Under the pieces are notes generated by a model. The model worked only from the letters and a program-made list of their open reading frames with translations, made no database searches and was not told the origin of the DNA. Positions 23,356-34,105 of a stretch of 64,000 bases of DNA are shown here, in pieces. Position 1 is the stretch's first letter. Every line of letters starts with the position of its first letter. The stretch is from Stereum hirsutum FP-91666 SS1 (taxonomy: Eukaryota; Basidiomycota; Agaricomycetes; Russulales; Stereaceae), in NCBI RefSeq assembly GCF_000264905.1, contig NW_006763140.1, forward strand, positions 785,575 through 849,574, written 5' to 3'. The position numbers and the translations under genes were made by a program.

Positions 23356-23862
23356 GCATATCTAAAGTACGTTATACCCTGTCTCAACTGTATAACACAA
23401 AGAGAATAATTTTGAAATGTGATTATTTGAAAGGTGAATGGACAAGCACAATTTTGCGAGGCCATAGGTGGAGGACACTGATCATGTATGTGCGGTGAAG
23501 GAGCTGAGCAGTGAGATGAATTGGGATATAGTAGGCAGTTGTAGCTTCATCCAAATATGATGAGGTGCAAAGACTCAGACAGAAAAGTGTGGGGCAAGTG
23601 GGACGGAGCAGATGTGACAATGTTGTGATTGGAGTTTCTCTGTCCAAGTCCTAGCACGCCTAAGGATGTTGTTCACCGAGGTATCCACTGGCATAAAGAG
23701 CGCTAAATGAAACAGAAACGACGGCGTTGTATACAGTGTGTGTTCATTCCGCCAGGGAGAACCGTATAGCTTGCTAGATACGAACATAAATGAAGTTAAC
23801 AGCCAAAAGTTAACAGCCAAAGTCATTCGTTATCCACGCGAAACGTATGGGGGTCACCTTCA
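23356..23862. other. Spacer downstream of MYND gene
   Basis: 507 bp without recognisable coding sequence, leading into the helicase fragment. Confidence 0.4.
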
Positions 23863-24360
23863 CTAAACCCTTCCACCACCGCGACCTCTTTTATGATCAC
23901 CACGGTGGTACTTCGTCGCACCTCCTCGACGAACGCCTTCTCCTCCTCTACCACGTCCACGGAAACCATCAACGCCAAACGAAGCTTCTTGAGCCACCGT
24001 CTCCAACCATTCCGGAATATACTGTTTTGCCTCTCTCAATAGCTCGACCATGTCCCGGACGTTGTTCTCATTACCACGGTTCAAGAACGCACTGGAAAAA
24101 CCAGTGTTACCATCACGATCCGTACGACCAACACGGTGGACGTATTCATCAATATCGCCTGGAAGATCGTAGTGTATGACGTGCATGACGTTGGGGATAT
24201 GGAGACCACGAGCGGCCACAGCAGGCGACCATGATGGTAGTGTGCCCTCGGCGGAAAGCGTTGAGCGCTTCTTCACGTTCGCGTCTGGTGTGATTGCCGT
24301 GGATGGAGGTAGCAGCGAAGCTGTTGGCGAGCAGGAACTCGGTCAACATGTCGACCACTG
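23863..24360 (-). pseudogene. DED1/DDX3-type DEAD-box helicase fragment, frameshifted
   Basis: C-terminal half of a DEAD-box RNA helicase without its N-terminal domain. It starts inside RecA domain 2 ([45 protein letters not shown]). It then shifts frame by loss of two bases where ATAVAARGLDIP is expected, and goes on as [73 protein letters not shown] and an RGG-rich tail. Motif V carries His for Asp (ARGLHIP), and motif VI reads [10 protein letters not shown] where HRIGRTGRAG is usual. It lacks motifs I-III, so it cannot be an active helicase. Its 5' end abuts a decayed epoxide hydrolase fragment at about 24360. Confidence 0.88.
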
Positions 24361-24605
24361 GGGTCCGTCAGGCTCCCGCTCTCGACCCACGCCGCGACAG
24401 CCCCTATTGCACTAAATTTACACAAAGCATACGACGAAACGAGGCCCACGATATCCACTATATCACTAGCAAGACCCATGCCCGCATACATCGCTGAATT
24501 GATCGGCTTGTCTGTCCCATCGTATCCCGGCATGTCCGAGTCAATGCAGACATATCCTTCAGCTTCAAACTTGAAGGCGGATTGGTGGTGTCGATCGTGA
24601 TGAAG
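24361..24605 (-). pseudogene. Epoxide hydrolase remnant
   Basis: Translates as HHQSAFKFEAEGYVCIDSDMPGYDGTDKPINSAMYAGMGLASDIVDI, matching the RHQVAFFEARGYDVIAPDMLGYGGTDKP...STGLARDIIDI part of the intact hydrolases at 13-16 kb. After about 60 bases without similarity comes GAVAAWVESGSLTDP, matching GAMAKWVESG from a much later exon. The oxyanion HG, the nucleophile region and most of the cap are gone, so the gene is internally deleted. An open frame runs from this remnant straight into the helicase fragment, but in a frame foreign to helicase. Confidence 0.85.
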
Positions 24606-25256
24606 AGAATCAATGGAAGAGAACTATCGATCCTGTGTTGAAAGAAGAGGCTTAAACAAGTAGAACATCGGGAGCTGTCGGGAGCTGTCTCTTGTAGGAA
24701 GCAGGGCACAGATATGGGTCGAAGTCCTTTAACCAGGCATGATAGTGGAGATACTGTGCGAGAGACAAGACATTCCTCGTGCCTCATATGGCTGACTGCG
24801 TGCGCGTCTTTTGGAGTGAAAGTGGCCCAATATCAGATGGCTATACGAGAGGACAACGACAGCAAGTCGAAAGCAAAGTGAAGACTTTCAGAGCCCGAAG
24901 AGTGATGTATAACTGATCGTTGACTTGACGATTCGTGCCCAGAGGCCTATGAGAAATGGGTCAGCCGCGGTGTCATGAAGGTGGTTAGAAACGGGACAAT
25001 GTGAAGTTCTGCACAAACGTTCAAGTTCATGAAAAATGCCTACAAAAATACGTGTGCTTTTCTGTCATTTCCTCCTGAAACAGATTCTCTGCGCAATCCT
25101 GTGGCGCGTGTTCTAACCCAATTTGGGACTTGCATAATCATCAGGTTCCTCCACGCCACAGTCTTACATCCATCGTATCGAGAACCAGTACTTTCTATAT
25201 CCTCACTCAAACGCTAGCCTCTGTAACCAGAACATTCTTATAGCATCGAAAGCACA
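24606..25256. other. Spacer upstream of EAF3
   Basis: About 650 bp, with no gene recognised. The first part could hold more decayed hydrolase sequence, but I see no clear match. Confidence 0.4.
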
Positions 25257-26685
25257 ATGTCTACAGTCACACCCACAACTTACGCGCAGAACGAACGCGT
25301 TCTCTGCTACCATGGTCCACTCATGTACGAGGCCAAAGTCCTCAAGGCAGAGGTCCTCGAGACCGGCAACGCGAAGACGGGGAGCGGGGGCATCCATTAT
25401 TTTGTGCATTATAAGGGTTGGAAGCAGACGTGCGTCTTCTTTGTCTCTCATATAAGCAATTCGAACGCTGACTCTGTTTCTCGTGTTTGTGGCTCTCCTT
25501 GAACAGCTGGGATGAATGGGTCCCACCTACCCGTCTCCTTAAGTATAACGAACAAAACATCCAACTTCAAAAGCAGCTGACTCAAGCCCAAAATGCGGCT
25601 TCTGCTTCGTCCTCGGCCGCAAACCACAAATCTTCAGCTTCGGCCTCAGCTTCAGCGCGTCCAGGTGGCAGCAGTCGCCGGAAGGACGGCGCTGGTGGAG
25701 CTGGAGCTGGTGGAGGCGGGCACGGAGGAGGTAGGGGCACGAAGAGAGGGAGGGAGGATGAAGATGCTGGAAAGAGGCCAGAGTTGAAGTTGGCGGTGCC
25801 GGAGGCGTTGAAAGTTATGCTTGTGGACGACTGGGAAGCAGTCACGAAGAACATGCAGGTAAGTGCCTTGTGCACCTCGATATTGTTGCGGATGCCTGGA
25901 TGGTAGACTGACGGTGGATCTGGCCTCTTGTAGCTTGTGACTCTGCCACGATCACCGACGGTACACGAACTTCTGCAAGAATTTCAAGCACATGTTTTTG
26001 CGAACCCATCACCAAAGTGCGTGTTGCCCCCTTTCGTCTATCATTTTCTCCTGTGCTGACACGAGTTAACGCTTTTTGAATATGTCCTTGGTCCCACCGT
26101 CTGCCACCGTCGACCCCTTCATCGTTGACCAGTCTTCGCGACCCAAAAATTGTTCTCCCCACCATTCTTGCAGGCCTTCAAGTGTACTTCGATCGCGCCG
26201 TGGGCGCCAACCTTCTCTACCGTTTTGAACGTGCCCAGTATGCTGAGATTCGAAGACGATATGTGACTGGCCCGACAGTGCAGGTGGGGCAGGAGAAGGA
26301 GATGAGCCATGTATATGGAGCAGAGCATCTACTGAGGATGATAGGTGTGTTTCTGGTATTCCAAGAGCAAAATCGTTGCCACACGGTGCTGAAACGTCCG
26401 GTGTTCAGTGAGTTTGCCATCGATGATAGCGTTGACGACTATGGATCCGGAGAGCATCGGTTACGTGAGGGATTATGTCGGGGAACTTATGACGTGAGCC
26501 TCCTTGATTTTGTCTTTCTCTCGTCGTCCTTTCCTCGTCATGAACATTTAGATATATCCATTACTGACACGCTCTCACTTGTTGCGTTACATGAGAATAG
26601 CTGGATGCTTCAAGAGCGACACCGGATATTTCAGCAGGAGTACGAGTCCGCTTCGTTGCAATACCAGAGCGTCTCGCGCAGCTGA
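25257..26685 (+). CDS. EAF3: Eaf3/MRG15 chromodomain-MRG protein
   Basis: Subunit of NuA4 acetyltransferase and Rpd3S deacetylase complexes that reads H3K36 methylation. Exons 25257-25429, 25507-25858, 25934-26016, 26133-26344, 26409-26493 and 26601-26685 total 990 nt and give 329 residues. The N-terminal chromodomain (residues 10-70) includes NERVLCYHGPLMYEAKVLKAE, IHYFVHYKGWKQTWDEWVP with the aromatic cage residues. A Gly/Ser/Ala-rich basic linker follows. The MRG domain starts LKLAVPEALKVMLVDDWEAVTKNMQLVTLPRSPTVHELLQEF and continues LPTILAGLQVYFDRAVGANLLYRFERAQY, MSHVYGAEHLLRMIVSLPSMIALTTMDPESIGYVRDYVGELMTWMLQER. All hallmark residues are present. Confidence 0.95.
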
Positions 26686-27387
26686 ACAAGTTGTCATCGC
26701 GTCATTTTGCTATCTTGGTGCTATAACGTCGTTGTGCTTCCTTTCTTGACCTAGGCTTCTGTGGTAGCGTCCTGTTTGCGTCTGTCGAAATTCTACGCTA
26801 TAATTATGATCCTTTTCTCGCCATTATTCCCGGGCTTCCATTCGTCGTACTCGTCACGACACCAACGGTTTCACGGATTTCGGGTCGGTGGGCTCGATGG
26901 TGTGCAGTGAGTACCGCACAATGCTAGGATAAACTTGATTGTGTAAGTCAACTTCGATTGAGCTGTTGGTACTGGCGAATATTTGGGGCGTTTCCATATC
27001 ATTTTTGGCGGAGATGCCAAAGTTGTAAAACTACAAATGCCCTATTGCACGATTTCGCTAGTCTAGTATGTTTTCCGATGTCTCTGGCGTACATACCAAG
27101 GCTACTCTTATAACACCTGTGCTGGCCAACTGTGTGTTTGCTGAGGATAGAGTGCGACATGACTTACCGCCACAGACCGGCGCCAACTCTTCGGCTCAGA
27201 CACCGGCCACTTTGCATTTCCCACGCCACCTGTGACACGCCTGCTGCTTAAAAGTCAACCAACACCCTTGGCTCACTCTCATCTTTCGACTTCCATCAAG
27301 TCGTTCGACTTCTTATCATAGTCTCTCACAGCAACAGTCGCCTCCCTGGGCAGTATATCTACCTTCACCCGCTTCCCTCACATCTGA
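26686..27387. other. Spacer between EAF3 and MYND gene
   Basis: 3' flank of EAF3 and promoter of the next gene. A C/T-rich leader with cttccatc elements lies just before 27388. No gene seen. Confidence 0.4.
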
Positions 27388-28380
27388 ATGGCTGCAAACG
27401 ATCCCGAGTGGCAGGACGACACTGCCTATGGCGAATTGAAGCTCTCGGCAGAATTTTGGAGACCCCGCTTCCAGAGCATACAAGATGTGGGCGAGTCGAC
27501 GAGCGCATCCCTCGACATCCAGGCGGCAGCTGTAAACTCGCTCAGAACAGTCATGGCCGACACCACTTCCGCACTGTTTTTCATAAGGCCTCAACAAGAA
27601 CAGGAGCGGGTGGTGATTGCCTGGGTTGACGCCGAGATTCTGGAGATGTTGGAGGCGCATGAGAGCATGTTGTGGCGCGTAGGCAACAAGTGGGCAAAGC
27701 CTATCGATACTTTAAGCAAGTGACAGTCCGACTCAATCAACGGAAGCGGTAGTGTTCTAAACTGACTATTCCACCACCATCAGTGGAGCTTTCGATAGCA
27801 TTTAGGACTATACACGACGCACTCAAAGCGACTAGAACCCCGACACTTCTTGAGGCGCTCTACCCTCACCTTCCTCGTCCTCGTCTTCTTCGCTCTCTTC
27901 TTGACCGCGATCTAGTCAGGATGAAACAGTTTCCCCCGCCTCCCGGCAAAGTCATTACCCTGCAGCGTTGCTATGGCGAGGTTCTCGATCACCGCCACAA
28001 TATGCACTGGCCATACGTTGTTATGTTCGTACTGAATAGTAAACGGTACGAAAGGCCCGAATGTGGGAGGAGAGGGTGTACCGCGCGCTGGGTATCGCAG
28101 TGTAGTGCGTGTAAGAAAGTGAAGTATTGCACGGCCCAGTGTCAGAAGGTGTACGTTATCTTATTTTATCCGCCTTGTACGCCGTTGACATTTCTGTTGA
28201 ACTTGCAGAGATTGGGCGGAACATAAGCACGTTTGCGGGCTGCGTATGTGGCTTGACAATCGTGAGTTAGGATTGCCAGAAGAAGAGTGGCCTCTTCCAG
28301 AGGCGCGCTGTGGAGTTATTCGTCTCATGTTTCCAGGAAAGACTGCATCCTATGGATACTGGCGAGTAGTATCTATTTAG
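27388..28380 (+). CDS. MYND-type zinc finger protein
   Basis: Three exons, 27388-27715, 27784-28150 and 28209-28380, give 288 residues. The MYND finger sits at residues about 205-245: CGRRGCTARWVSQCSACKKVKYCTAQCQKVDWAEHKHVC, with seven Cys and one His in standard spacing. Upstream is a helical region (ELSIAFRTIHDALKATRTPTLLEALYPHLPRPRLLRSLLDRDLVRMKQFPPPPGKVITLQRCYGEVLDHRHNMHWPYVVMF) that I do not recognise. Intron 1 must use a GC donor (TTTAA followed by gcaagt). The GT choice four bases downstream gives a premature stop. Such stand-alone MYND proteins are abundant in mushrooms and lack a SET domain, so methyltransferase activity is not expected. The role is unknown. Confidence 0.85.
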
Positions 28381-29186
28381 AGAGTCGTTACTGATGCCCT
28401 GTTCGTGCCAGAAGAGACGACACAGATTGAATCACACGGTCTTCAAGAAGTTGAAGCAGAGATTACATAGTTGTATATAAAATAAATTTGTCTGCACACA
28501 TTTACCTTGATCGCTCGACGCGCCTCAGCTCCGAGTCTGAGCGAGAGTTCTTATATCTGTCGAGTTCTTTCTTGTGAACCAACCTCAAGATCATCTCGAC
28601 CGCTATCTACAGTGATGGACCGGTCCTTTGGGCAGAGAAATGCGACGACCTTGCTTCATCGCACAGTTGCATTTTCGCGTTTTTTCTTCTAATTCATATT
28701 GTTATAAATGTGTATAAGACTGCATTTACTTAGTGAGACAAAGGATAACGATGACATTCTCAATCTGCAGAGGGGAAAAGGGGGTGCCCAAAGGACCGGT
28801 GTTTGCCGAAAACTGAGAACGCCAAAAACAACACCTTTGCGAGGACTCGTTCACATACGCCACGAGCCTTTCATTGCAGAAATAAAAGATGTATCCACCA
28901 CTTTCGATGCTAACGTATTTCATTCTGAATTTTAGTTTATTTTACTCTGACGAATCAGATACCAACTCGTGAGCAACATTGCCCAAAGGAACAGTGGTGC
29001 CCAAAGGAGTGGATCACTGTAATCTTTTCCGATCCGCCTAACGCCGGACGTGACACGCGTCCAACGTCGGTTTTGAATTTCCCAGTACCGAAAGACTCAC
29101 CATCGACTTGCTGTTGGTGTTCAGCTGCAGTACATCCTAAAAAATCCCGAGTAATCTTACCTTGCTCTCCTTCGTCCGTAGACTTC
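28381..29186. other. Spacer upstream of F-box gene
   Basis: About 800 bp without a gene. The decamer gcccaaagga occurs three times (about 28786, 28979 and 29000), a weak dispersed repeat. Confidence 0.4.
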
Positions 29187-30613
29187 ATGTCTGCAAGCCT
29201 TCCTGTGGAGCTTCTCACAGTGATAATCTCACTATGCGCAAAGTCTGATTTCCCTGCTCTCTGTCTCGCGTCCAAGACCTTTCACGATATCACTGAGCCT
29301 CTACTTTATCACGATGTCTGTATCTCATGCCGAGACGTCGAGACGGATACCGAAGCGAGGAACATGTTTGACCGTATCGTTGGCTTATTCGAAGGACTGA
29401 GGAACAACGGATATAGAGCGGCTATGGTGAAGAGGCTGGAAGTAATGGAATTGTAGTGCGTGTGCTCAATCTGCATCCTTCATGTGTACTGAGATGTTTA
29501 TCACATCCTGTTCACAGTGATCACCGTGACGTGTCTGAAGCCCATCAAATACCAGGCTTTACCCCAGTACTGCATACACACGGAAACTCAGAACCCTTCA
29601 TATCGCATGTCTACCACCGACTTGGCATGCTATCCATGGGCATCGCGGCCGTCCTATCCGTCCTACCTGAACTCTCTACACTCCATATTAAAAGTCACGA
29701 AACACGAAGAGGCTTTCCAGCAGTCAATCTTCTGGGACTTGTCTCATGCCCTGCACTTCGCCAATTCTATTTAAACGTACCCGACGACGATTCACCGGAC
29801 CGAGCCACGCTGGCTTACTTCTTCCAACGTCATTCGCAGCTGAAGAACGTCAAGCTCCTCATCCTGCTCCAAACGCAACTCGTGCTGGAGGTCGACGGGC
29901 CTTTAGATTTGCCCAATTTGGAGCAGGCGGAAGCTCCGATGGCATTCTTCTCTAGTTTAGCGAAGACTACGCCTTTGCAACATGCTTTAGTCGTTCTTGG
30001 GGATCCGAGGAGGGATCGGCTTCTCTACCAAGACTCATATGGCCAAGAAGTGATCGAGAGAGTCATGTTGAGGCTAGCCCTCAACAGATTCGAGTCCCTT
30101 TCGTCCCTGACAGGCTTGACGATCACACAAACGACGACCTTCAGGTCACTACACATCATTGCCAATTATCTCCCCCATCTTGAAGAACTCGAGATCAGAT
30201 TCCCAACCGCACCGAATCAGCCAATATCACGAGTGAGTGAGCCTTATACTGTGCACTGCTAGCTGTTGACTCACATCTCTTTGTTTTAGCTTGATTTGTA
30301 CCCGCAGCAAACCATCAGTACGTTTGCGCAGGAGTTTTCGCGGTTCGATCGCCTACGTGGTATTGCGTTCGTCTGGATCGTAGGCCCTCGTGGAGAAACA
30401 GATAAGATTGTCGAGGATGATGACCACGATTTCAGCGCAGTGGTTAGCTGGGGTTCTGCATGTCCGACACTTTCTCGTTGTGAACTATGTGAGCGGCCTC
30501 AGTTTTCTGTCGTATACCATCTGTGACTGATCCTTTTCGTGATGTTTCTTCAAGACGGAACTGTTTGGGAGAGGCCACACCGGCATGGTGAATGGAGGCA
30601 TGTACAACCGTGA
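29187..30613 (+). CDS. Four-exon F-box family protein A
   Basis: Exons 29187-29455, 29518-30232, 30290-30488 and 30555-30613 total 1242 nt and give 413 residues. The N-terminus MSASLPVELLTVIISLCAKSDFPALCLASKTFHDITEPLLYHDVCI is an F-box-like segment. A middle part has AAVLSVLPELSTLHI, LRQFYLNVP, YFFQRHSQLKNV, LPNLEQAEAPMAFF and YLPHLEELEIRFP, consistent with degenerate LRR-type strands. Exon 3 ends CPTLSRCEL, and the tiny exon 4 encodes YGTVWERPHRHGEWRHVQP. Three other genes here (42663, 52973, 54880) share this exon structure and the V/K-W-E/Q-R ending. Likely a substrate adaptor for an SCF ligase, with target unknown. Confidence 0.87.
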
Positions 30614-31109
30614 AGACGACGCCCGTCTTGCGCGGAAGTGTGATCAACTTTCGCGTCGATATCGTCTTACCGGCTGCATCGTCTTCGTTCGTAGTCTGGG
30701 ACTTTGCTACTTGTCCTGCCTCCTCAATTGTTCCATTCAAATGCTTATTCATCATTTCGAGTTCGCCAGTTGTAGCAGCGCCCGTGTACAAATATCAAGA
30801 CGTTACTTGTCAGCCTTTTATATCGATCCTTGTCCTCTCTGCTGTACCCCGTCTCAAATATACCGCGCAATTCTCATGAAGGAGTAGACTAAGTCTTGTT
30901 TACATATATTCATAAAAATAATATGTACAATGCAAAGCTGTCGATCGAATTCCATAATCATACAACAAAACTATACAATGGGTCTTGATATGCAAGCGTC
31001 TCTTCAACTGGGCACTCTCTGCCCTTCCCCTCAAACCTGTCCCCGTGTACATGAAGCACCAACGTCTCCATCAATACCGCGTGCCAGACCAAGTTGATAC
31101 CTCAATCCC
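30614..31109. other. Spacer between convergent F-box and transporter genes
   Basis: 496 bp, AT-richer, with 3' flanks only. No gene seen. Confidence 0.4.
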
Positions 31110-32612
31110 CTAGACAACGTGGCCAACGTGGCCATTGTGACCATTCGTTGTGAAATCTTCCTGATTCTTCGTCGACGATCGTGCACTCAGGCCGTCCTTG
31201 CGTCTCAAGAAATTGGACAAATTACCGAGAGGAAGTCGGAACGGCATATCGACGGATTCGCAGATGAGGGCGAGGGCGAGGTACCAACCACCTACGACAT
31301 CCGCCTGTTGAATCAACGCGACGGTCAGTACATGGGGATGTGGCGGAGAAATGGAAAGGAGGCGAGAGAAGAAGAAATGTGCTCACAAAAGCGAAGGCTC
31401 CTCCGGTTTTCACTAAAGATGGGAAAATGTCGTGAGCGTACTGGTTCTCGTCGTTTGTGTTAAAGCGAAATTAGCTTACGGAGTCGAGTACCAAGCCTGG
31501 AATTGCCGTCACCGAAAGCTCCAAATCCAGCGGAAACTGTGTGGTGCAAGTGAGTTATCGACCCAAGGCAATGAACAACGTGTGACTTACTGAAAGCGTA
31601 ATACATCCCGAGTGTAAAGAAGATATACTATCAAAATAAATATCAGGCAATGTTCTTCGACTGACTTGGATGGAAAGCGACTTACGACGTTGACCATGTG
31701 TGTCCTCACAGACCCGACCATAAAGAGGAATGAAAGGAAGGACCAGAACGCAAAGTAAAACATGACTCCGTGGTTGTATTCGAGGTTGTTACCACCATCA
31801 GCAAGTGCGGAGGCAACGCCGTGCATTGGGTCATTGAAGACACCGACGCTCAACCTATCAAATGAAAGAAGATGAGCGCCATGCGTAGAGAATAACGAGG
31901 GGCATGCAGGGGACTCACCAGAAGCCACCGTAGGTGATGAATACAACTGTAAGACGGCTTCAGCACGACAGAGCCATTGGCTAATTGAAGTACGTACCCA
32001 TTGAGAACGTGTTTCCAAGAACCTAAGAGTTGAATATGTAGTCAGCAAACAAGATTTCGCCATTCTTTCCTTTCCAAAACTCACCCATTCCATCACGCCC
32101 GCAATAACCATCCCCAAACCGCCCAAGAAGTAGAAGTCCCCAATGATCGTGATCAGACTCGATGGCCCAGTTCCCGCCCACTCCATGAAGAAGCACGCCG
32201 TTGGGGTCAACACCATCAGATAACTGATAACCCCCAACACAGTCGGACTACCAAAGCGTCTGGTCACCGTGCCCTGCGTCCCCTGAGTGTTTCCACCGTA
32301 GTTTCCCCCAAGGTTTCCTCCGGCTGCTTGCCCAAGAAGGAGACGTTCATACTGTTCGGTGGAGAGATGGACAGTGCCGGTCGTGCCGGTGCGGTGCAGC
32401 AGGCTGTCGTTGAGCGTTGGGGAGGGAGCAAGGCCGTGCGTGTGGATGCCATTGACGGCGGGGTGAAGGTTATCTTGGTGAGAAATGTGACTGTGACCCT
32501 TCTCTGGTTCGCAGTTGTGAGAAGGGGTAGAGTAGGCGACGCTGTCCCGAGCTCGGATGGGTGAGGTGTCTCTGACTTCGTATCCTGAGGATGGGTTTGG
32601 AACGTTGGCCAT
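31110..32612 (-). CDS. GPR1/FUN34/YaaH-family acetate transporter
   Basis: Plasma-membrane protein of the acetate uptake (Ato/Gpr1) family, about 355 residues with six predicted membrane helices. Exon 1 (32085-32612) has a ~135-residue hydrophilic N-terminus rich in His/Ser/Thr and the Gly-Asn repeat GGNLGGNYGGNTQGTQG. Then come RRFGSPTVLGVISYLMVLTPTACFFMEWAGTG and TIIGDFYFLGGLGMVIAGVMEW. Small exons supply VLGNTFSM, VVFITYGGFW, LSVGVFNDPMHGV...YNHGVMFYFAFWSFLSFLFMVGSVRTHMVN, YIFFTLGMYYAFS, VSAGFGAFGDGN and LKTGGAFAF. The last exon gives GGWYLALALICESVDMPFRLPLGNLS, matching the family's LPxG end. The family motif NPAPLGL is here GSPTVLGV, so substrate preference may differ. It exports ammonium or imports acetate in relatives. 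Confidence 0.88.
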
Positions 32613-34105
32613 GGATAGACGTAGATAGAGCGACTGGTAGGAGAGCAAGCAAGGCGAGTGACAGAAAGTGAAGTGATAGTATATTCTAGCTTCGAGCGGA
32701 TTAAATACTACAACCAATGCACCGGAAACAGATGGCGTAGCTTCCGCTGCGAGGAAGCGTTCCAGCGGTAAGTAGTTGGAGTTCTGATTGAGAGATCCTC
32801 AGGAGCGAAAGCATAATGACTGTCGGAAGTACGCAATAAGCAAAGAATAAGTCGGAATGTAATCTCTAGCTGTCTCTGGTCCCTCGGGAGCAAGACTCGG
32901 ATCAAGCTCCATTTAAGACATCCACCATGGATGCACGCCAATCGCGAAACACGGTGTCTAGCGAAGCATTTAAACGAGCCAAATGTCGGTGGTGCATGGT
33001 CGCTTCTAGCCAAATAGCAAGATAGTTGGTGTAGCACATAGTTAGCGTCACAGAGAAGTCCTCGACAAGAGCGATTTCCTTTTCGGTGACAACAATAGGA
33101 GCGACCCGAACCCTCCCGCATTCGGTAATGCACGGGGGCGGTACCGGCAGTGACGTCGACCGAGCCTGGAGCCCTTTCTTCCTCCTGTGTCAGTGCTCCC
33201 AGGGAAAGTCAGGAGATACTGATGTCACTGGCGATGTATCCTCGTCGTTGTCGTCCATCGGCCTTCAATCTAGCGGTGTGAATCCCATCCGTCCGCGATA
33301 TTCTTCGATCTGAGTGACCTTGCAACGACAGCTAGTAATAAGTTGGTCATAAGTAACACAGACGTCGACAAAGAGTGGAAAGCCTTTGAACTGTGCATGT
33401 TAGGAGGACACGCATCGGCCTTACCGGGCCAGTTCTCTGTTGGAAGAGTGCTATAATTCTACTGTATCATCGGTACCAATTATTTGCTGAGCATGCAGGT
33501 TTGAAGCCGTATCGACAGTACCGCCGGCCGGCTATCGACGGAGGTCTGACAACAGACCTTCGAAAAAAATTTCGAGACGAGCTGCGTATACGGGCACCCG
33601 TGTAAAAGTTCCATGGTCATTAAATCCTGAAAGGCGAAGCTCTTGCACTTGCCCGTGGAGCCACTGACTATGCAGAGGTCCTGAAGTGCTGGAGGACATG
33701 GAAGTGAACAAGGAAGACAACGTCGTTGGCTCGGTGGCGCTGCGTCGTAGCAGGTCGTAGGCTGTAGCCGGTGGCCTGGCCGGGCGTCGCCGACATGCAA
33801 AAGGCCTTATCGTTCCCCTTCGGGCGACTGCCATCATGATCAGAAGCGCCGAAAAAAGCTTGTCTCACGAATATGTACGCCCTCGCCCAGAGGGAAAATG
33901 TTATCGCCCAACACCATATAGGTGTCCTTATCGTCATGGGCTGAGAAAAATAAACTGGAGCATAACATCGTAGACGCGCACACGCGCTTCTCAACTTCAC
34001 TCAACTTCCGGTTTGCTCTTGACCTTCTCTCAGCTCTTGCGGACGCCATCATCTTTCTTTAACCTCGCTCAATACGAAACCTGCAACTTCAGCAGGTAGC
34101 ACACG
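32613..34105. other. 1.5-kb spacer between divergent transporters
   Basis: Lies between the starts of two transporter genes in opposite directions. Frames of about 100-140 residues on the minus strand (32708-34000) have no domain, hydrophobic pattern or splice support. Probably a long divergent promoter region. Confidence 0.4.
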
